Notes under the pieces: model-generated
Seen by the model: the letters and a program-made list of their open reading frames with translations, nothing else
What the model was told of the DNA's origin: nothing
Database searches by the model: none
Position numbers and translations under genes: made by a program
DNA from: Propionibacterium sp.
Lineage (GTDB): Bacteria; Actinomycetota; Actinomycetes; Propionibacteriales; Propionibacteriaceae
NCBI GenBank assembly: GCA_012837465.1
Contig: DURG01000192.1
Location: forward strand, 1 to 9,937
Reading direction: 5' to 3'
Length of the DNA: 9,937 nucleotides
Shown here: piece after piece, positions 6,368 to 9,937 of the stretch
How positions within the stretch are numbered: the stretch's first letter is position 1
How the letters are laid out: the number at the start of each line of letters is the position of its first letter

Positions 6368-7105
6368 CTACATGGGAGGCCACGGGATGCTGGGCCATCG
6401 CTCAGACGGCTCCGGCATCACGCCCGCAGCGAGAAGCGACTCCGCGCGGGCCACGACGGCGGCCCATTCCTCGTCCGCCAGCCCGGGGGCGAGGGCGTCG
6501 TCGATGGCCGCTGCCTGAGCGACGACGGCGAGTTCGGCGTCAGTGAGCGGGTCCCCCGCCCAGCCCCACAGGACGGTGCGGAGCTTGGGGTCGGTGTGGA
6601 GGCTGACGCCGTGGTCGACGCCGCTGAGCGCGCCGTCGCGGGCGATGACGTGGCTGGCCTTGCGGTCGGAGTTGTTGAGGAGGACGTCGAACAGCGCCAT
6701 GGCGCGCAGTTGAGGGTCGTCGCGGTGGGCGAGCACGACGGGCCTGTCGTCGCCGGAGAGCCCGGTGAGGATGGGCAGCCAGGCCTCGTCGACCTCGGTG
6801 GGGTCGAGCAGGTCGATCAGTTCGGTGGGCGGGCCATCGATCCATTGCTGCGCGGACCCCTCCCCCAGTGGGCCGTCCGCCCAGACGGTCAACGGGACGA
6901 CGCCGAGGCCGAGCTCCTCGGACAGCGCATGGGCTGCGACCTCGCGCCGCCCCAGGGTGCCCATCGGGAAATCCCACAGCGGCGCCTCGCCCGCCACGGG
7001 CTTGTAGACCCAGTGCGAGTCCTGCTCGTCGGCGGCGAGGAAGGTGCCGTTGGAGGCGTCGACGAGGCGCCCGACGAGGCGGAGCGCGCCGGCGGGCCCT
7101 GTCAT
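6368..7105 (-). CDS. SCO1664-family protein (PI3/4-kinase-like fold, function unknown)
   Basis: A 245-residue protein of an actinobacterial family whose biochemical role is not established. It has features of a phosphoinositide-kinase-like or atypical kinase fold: WVYKPVAGEAPLWDFPMGT (32-50) with a candidate ATP-binding K35, REVAAH (54-59), LLNNSDRKASHVI (142-154) resembling a catalytic/metal N-x-D-R-K loop, and GVDHGVSLH (162-170) resembling the metal-binding DxG segment, followed by LRTVLWGWAG. The start is ATG 7103-7105, overlapping the TGA of the DUF3090 gene by 4 bp (ATGA), which implies translational coupling. The reading frame extends upstream to 7186, but that part lies inside the DUF3090 gene and is proline/arginine-rich, so I reject it. 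Real kinase activity is inference. Confidence 0.9.
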   Translation of the reverse strand: MTGPAGALRLVGRLVDASNGTFLAADEQDSHWVYKPVAGEAPLWDFPMGTLGRREVAAHALSEELGLGVVPLTVWADGPLGEGSAQQWIDGPPTELIDLLDPTEVDEAWLPILTGLSGDDRPVVLAHRDDPQLRAMALFDVLLNNSDRKASHVIARDGALSGVDHGVSLHTDPKLRTVLWGWAGDPLTDAELAVVAQAAAIDDALAPGLADEEWAAVVARAESLLAAGVMPEPSERWPSIPWPPM

Positions 7106-7620
7106 CGGAACAGGGGGCCGCGGTAGCCGTTGGCGCGGGGGCAGATGTGCCCCTCGGGGTTGAGTGGCTGGGCGCAGGCCGGGCATTGGGGGCGCCCTGA
7201 GGCGACGATGAGTTCGGCGCGGGAGGAGAATTCGCGGGCCATGACCGGGGTCATGCGGATCTGGACGAGGGAGTTCTCACCCTCCTCGTCGGGCTCCTGG
7301 GAGAACAGTTCGAGCAGGAGGCGGCCGCGCTCGTGGTCCCATGCCAGGCCGATGGCGGCGGCGCGGAAGGCGATCTCGAGGGGGGCGTCGAGGGGCCCCA
7401 TGTCGGCGGGCGACTGGCGTGGCGGCACCTCATGGCCCAGTTCCGCCAACTGGTCGAGGACCTCGCCCACGCGCGCGCCCAGCAGCATCGTCTGCTCCTT
7501 CTCCAGTGCAACCGCGACGAGGCGGTTGCCCTGGGCCACCTGGATGAGGAACAGCCGCTCCCCCGGTGCGCCGATGGTGCCGGCGACGCAGCGGTCCGGG
7601 TGGTCGAACTCAAGCATCAT
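7102..7620 (-). CDS. DUF3090 family protein with C-terminal zinc-knuckle motif
   Basis: A 172-residue protein of an uncharacterised actinobacterial family. The N terminus (MLEFDHPDRCVAGTIG, then ERLFLIQVAQGNRLVAVALEK at 21-41) looks strand-rich. It is followed by a helical stretch around LLGARVGEVLDQLAEL (46-61) and a further strand region, AIGLAWDHERGRLLLELF (89-106). The C terminus carries C146, C149, H158 and C160 in PQCPACAQPLNPEGHICPR, a likely single zinc site. The start is one of two consecutive ATG codons (7615-7620). It begins 5 nt after the stop of the phosphatase gene and its own stop overlaps the SCO1664-family start, so the three genes are likely made in step. Function unknown; adapter or nucleic-acid roles would be guesses. 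Confidence 0.92.
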   Translation of the reverse strand: MMLEFDHPDRCVAGTIGAPGERLFLIQVAQGNRLVAVALEKEQTMLLGARVGEVLDQLAELGHEVPPRQSPADMGPLDAPLEIAFRAAAIGLAWDHERGRLLLELFSQEPDEEGENSLVQIRMTPVMAREFSSRAELIVASGRPQCPACAQPLNPEGHICPRANGYRGPLFR

Positions 7621-7625
7621 GGGCT

Positions 7626-8285
7626 TCAGCCTACGCCCGGCACGTCGCCGCCGCCGATGCTCGGCTCGGACGGGTTCGTCTTCAGCATCGCCTTGAGGTC
7701 GCCGCCGACGTTGACGCACAACACCATGGGTCGCTCGCCCTCGTAGTCGATGACGCTCATGCCCGCCGGGTGCACGTGGAGGCGTTGGAAGTCGTCGAGG
7801 TTCATGTTGAAGGCGTGGGCGAGGATCGCCTTGATGGGGTCGCCGTGCGAGAACAGCGCGATCACGTCGCCGCGGCCGTGCCGCTTGACCAGCGCGGCCA
7901 CGGCATCGGTGGTGCGCTGGAACATCTCCTGCATGGACTCACCGCCCGGGAAGGCGACCACCGACGGCCTGGCCTGCACGTCGGCCCACACCTCCTGCGA
8001 CGAGAGGTCTCTCAGTTGGGAGCCGGTCCACTCGCCGTAGTCGCACTCGCTGATGCCGTCGACCTGCTCTGCGTCGGGGAAGCCGGCCAACGCGGCGGTC
8101 TCGACGCAGCGCTCCATGGGAGAGGTGTAGGCGGCCGCGATCGGCACGCCCATGAGCTTGGCGCCCACGTCGGCGGCCTGGCACCGCCCCGTCTCATCGA
8201 GGCGCACGCCGGGCGCCCGCCCGGCCAGCACGCCTTCCGCGTTCGCCGTCGAGCGACCATGCCTGATCAGGACCACCTTCGTCAT
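7626..8285 (-). CDS. Histidine-phosphatase superfamily protein (MSMEG_4193-type putative phosphomutase)
   Basis: A 219-residue cytoplasmic member of the phosphoglycerate-mutase-like histidine phosphatases. Key residues are visible: R8-H9 in LIRHGRSTAN, with H9 the expected phospho-acceptor; R59 in SPMERCVET; E80 in ISECDYGEW, a candidate acid; and H147 in FSHGDPIK. These make phosphotransfer or phosphatase activity likely, but the substrate is unknown. The name 'phosphomutase' comes from the family label, and simple phosphatase action is at least as likely. The start is ATG 8283-8285. An upstream in-frame GTG at 8333 would add 16 residues that cover the promoter region and is rejected. No ribosome site precedes the ATG, but a -10-like TAGGCT lies 8 nt away, so the message may be leaderless. 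This is the first gene of the - strand run. Confidence 0.9.
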   Translation of the reverse strand: MTKVVLIRHGRSTANAEGVLAGRAPGVRLDETGRCQAADVGAKLMGVPIAAAYTSPMERCVETAALAGFPDAEQVDGISECDYGEWTGSQLRDLSSQEVWADVQARPSVVAFPGGESMQEMFQRTTDAVAALVKRHGRGDVIALFSHGDPIKAILAHAFNMNLDDFQRLHVHPAGMSVIDYEGERPMVLCVNVGGDLKAMLKTNPSEPSIGGGDVPGVG

Positions 8286-8347
8286 GAGGCCCAAGCCTAG
8301 GCGGAGGGGTAGAGTGACCGGGGTTTTCACCACCGGAAGGACACGCA
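8286..8347. promoter_or_regulatory. Divergent promoter region between the mshC/his operon and uppP
   Basis: Only 62 bp separate two start codons facing away from each other. On the - strand, TAGGCT (8299 to 8294) fits TANNNT and sits 8 nt before the ATG at 8285, suggesting a leaderless start. On the + strand, TAGAGT (8310-8315) fits the same pattern, and GGAAGG at 8335-8340 is a good ribosome site 7 nt before the GTG of uppP. No clear -35 hexamer is seen for either. The two polymerase sites would overlap, so the two promoters may compete. Confidence 0.5.
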
Positions 8348-9175
8348 GTGGATTGGCTACAGGCGATCGTGCTGGGCATCGTGCAGGGGCTCACCGAGTT
8401 CCTCCCCATCTCGTCGAGCGCGCACGTGTCCATCGTGGGGCAGCTGTTCTTCGACGGTCGCGACCCCGGTGCCGCGTTCACCGCGGTGACGCAACTGGGC
8501 ACCGAGACCGCCGTGCTGGTCTACTTCCGCAAGGACATCTGGCGCATCCTGACGCAGTGGTTCGGCTCCCTGCGCGGCACCGTCGAGCGCAATGATCCCG
8601 ACGCCCGGATGGGCTGGCTGGTGATCATCGGCTCGGTTCCCATCGTCGTGCTGGGCCTGCTGTTCCAGGACGCCATCGACACCACGTTGCGCAACCTCTG
8701 GATCACCGTGGCCATGCTCGCTGGCGTCGCGATCGTGCTGGCCATCGCGGACCGGTTCGGCGAGCGCAACGCGAAGAGCCTCAGGCAGCTGTCGTGGCGC
8801 GACGGCCTCCTCTTCGGCCTCTTCCAGGCTGCCGCCCTGATCCCCGGGGTGTCGCGCTCGGGCGCGACGATCTCCGGTGGCCTCTTCATGGGCTACGACC
8901 GCCCCGCCGCCACCCGCTACTCGTTCCTGCTGGCCATCCCCGCGGTGTTCGGCTCCGGGCTCTACAAGCTCAAGGACATCGGCTCGGATTCCGCCGCGTC
9001 GTGGGGCCCCACCATCGTCGCCACCGTGCTGGCGTTCTTCATCGGCTACGCCGTCATCGCGTGGCTGATCCGCTACATCTCGACCCACAACTTCCGCATC
9101 TTCGTCATCTACCGCCTCGCCATCGCGGCCGTCGTCGCGGTGCTGCTGCTGACCGGCGTCCTGGCCACGGCATAG
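8348..9175 (+). CDS. uppP: Undecaprenyl-diphosphatase (UppP/BacA)
   Basis: UppP removes a phosphate from undecaprenyl diphosphate outside the membrane, regenerating the C55 lipid carrier for peptidoglycan and other envelope polymers; high levels give bacitracin resistance. The 275-residue product is an integral membrane protein with several hydrophobic helices along its length. The first conserved block is IVQGLTEFLPISSSAH (11-26) with E17; position 13 is Gln where E. coli UppP has a Glu. The second block is IPGVSRSGAT, with the key arginine at R170 and GLFMGYDRPAATRYSFLLAIP after it. The start is GTG 8348, chosen because GGAAGG lies 7 nt before it and DWLQAIVLGIVQGLTE fits the family N terminus. 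It is transcribed away from the mshC operon and followed after 12 nt by an aldo/keto reductase gene. Confidence 0.97.
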   Translation: MDWLQAIVLGIVQGLTEFLPISSSAHVSIVGQLFFDGRDPGAAFTAVTQLGTETAVLVYFRKDIWRILTQWFGSLRGTVERNDPDARMGWLVIIGSVPIVVLGLLFQDAIDTTLRNLWITVAMLAGVAIVLAIADRFGERNAKSLRQLSWRDGLLFGLFQAAALIPGVSRSGATISGGLFMGYDRPAATRYSFLLAIPAVFGSGLYKLKDIGSDSAASWGPTIVATVLAFFIGYAVIAWLIRYISTHNFRIFVIYRLAIAAVVAVLLLTGVLATA

Positions 9176-9187
9176 GCTGGAGGCGCC

Positions 9188-9937
9188 ATGCAACTACGCG
9201 CTCTGGGGGCCACCGGCCTCAACGTCTCCCGTCTCGGCCTGGGCACCATGGCCTGGGGCCGGGACGTGGAGTGGGCCACGGCCCGCAACCTCCTCCACGA
9301 CTTCGTCGACGGCGGGGGCAACCTCGTCGATACTGCACCCGCCTACGGGGCCGGGGTCGCCGAGAAGATGATCGGCAAGGCGCTGCGTGCCGGCCTCCCC
9401 CGCGAATCCGTGGTGATCGCCACCAAGGCGGGCTTCGTCGTGCGCGATGGACGCCGGGTCATCGACACCTCGCGCGGCGCCCTCCTGGACGACCTCGTGC
9501 AGTCGCTTCGGCGCCTCGGCACCGAACACGTGGACCTGTGGCAGGTGCACGCCTGGGGCGACGCCCCGTTGGACGAGACGCTGTCGGCCCTCGACACCGC
9601 GGTCGCCCGCGGCATGGCGCGCTACGTGGGCGTGTCCAACTTCGTGGGGTGGCAGAGCGCCACCGCCGCCACATGGCAGGAAGCCGACCGGGCGCGCACC
9701 ACGCTGTCAAGCATCCAGGTGGAATACTCGCTGCTGGCCCGCCGCGCCGAGGTCGAGGTCATCCCCTCGGCGGCCCACCACCACCTGGGGGTGCTGGCCT
9801 GGTCCGGCCTGGGTCGAGGCGTGCTGACGGGCAAATACGCCGGTGGGCGCCTGCCCCGCGATTCGCGCGGCGCCTCGGAACACTTCGGCTGGTTCGTGGA
9901 GCCCTACCTGCAGGCCCGTTCGGCCGCGATCGTCGAC
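9188..9937 (+). CDS. Aldo/keto reductase, N-terminal 250 residues (3' end outside window)
   Basis: A cytoplasmic NAD(P)H-dependent oxidoreductase that reduces carbonyl compounds; the substrate cannot be read from the sequence. The frame opens at ATG 9188 with GGAGG 4 nt upstream and stays open to the window end. The (beta/alpha)8-barrel family signature is present: LGATGLNVSRLGLGTMAWG (6-24), and the catalytic tetrad D48, Y53 (VDTAPAYGAG), K80 (IATKAGF) and H121 (LWQVHAWG). GVSNF at about 157-161 and the QVEYSLLAR segment are also typical. Family members are about 310-340 residues, so about a quarter is missing. It lies 12 nt after uppP and is probably read from the same transcript; a shared function is not evident. 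Confidence 0.93.
   Translation, partial: MQLRALGATGLNVSRLGLGTMAWGRDVEWATARNLLHDFVDGGGNLVDTAPAYGAGVAEKMIGKALRAGLPRESVVIATKAGFVVRDGRRVIDTSRGALLDDLVQSLRRLGTEHVDLWQVHAWGDAPLDETLSALDTAVARGMARYVGVSNFVGWQSATAATWQEADRARTTLSSIQVEYSLLARRAEVEVIPSAAHHHLGVLAWSGLGRGVLTGKYAGGRLPRDSRGASEHFGWFVEPYLQARSAAIVD

Noticed and set aside
5343..6518. A 391-codon + strand frame opposite mshC
   Set aside because: It is antisense to a gene with all family motifs intact; its composition is the usual Val/Ala/Gly/Asp pattern of such shadows.
7106..7186. Upstream start extending the SCO1664-family protein by 27 residues
   Set aside because: The extension lies inside the DUF3090 gene; the ATGA overlap at 7102-7105 gives a conventional coupled start and the family N terminus.
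7621..7719. Upstream start extending the DUF3090 protein by 33 residues
   Set aside because: The added part is arginine-rich and overlaps the end of the phosphatase gene; the family begins near MLEF.

Overview
This is a high-GC window from an actinobacterium. The firmest taxonomic marker is mshC, a gene for mycothiol biosynthesis, a pathway confined to Actinobacteria. The neighbouring order of histidine phosphatase, DUF3090, SCO1664-family protein, MshC and HisE-HisG is also an actinobacterial arrangement. Start codons are mixed ATG and GTG, and palindromic intergenic repeats are present. A Propionibacteriales-type genome is plausible, but that is inference only.

Layout from left to right: (1) the 3' end of glycerol kinase (glpK) on the + strand, closed by a strong hairpin terminator. 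(2) A + strand gene for a 711-residue protein that joins a primase-polymerase domain to an ATP-dependent DNA ligase; the ligase half looks like mycobacterial LigC more than LigD, and there is no phosphoesterase domain. (3) A convergent gap of about 730 bp (2689-3422) without a convincing gene but rich in structure: degenerate palindromic repeats, a 53-nt compound hairpin, and a set of nested perfect 13-bp inverted repeats. (4) A tightly packed seven-gene run on the - strand, transcribed from 8285 down to 3423: histidine-phosphatase-type putative phosphomutase, DUF3090 zinc-knuckle protein, SCO1664-family kinase-like protein, mshC, hisE, hisG, and a two-helix membrane protein with a PH-like domain. 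Gaps between genes are 4-bp overlap to 18 nt, so one transcript is likely. (5) A 62-bp divergent promoter region, then on the + strand uppP (undecaprenyl-diphosphatase) and the start of an aldo/keto reductase gene that runs off the window.

The functions combine general metabolism (glycerol, histidine), thiol redox chemistry (mycothiol), cell-wall lipid-carrier recycling and DNA repair. The least understood content is the DUF3090/SCO1664/phosphatase trio and the structured intergenic region at 2689-3422. I found no CRISPR array, tRNA, rRNA, intact insertion sequence or prophage gene.
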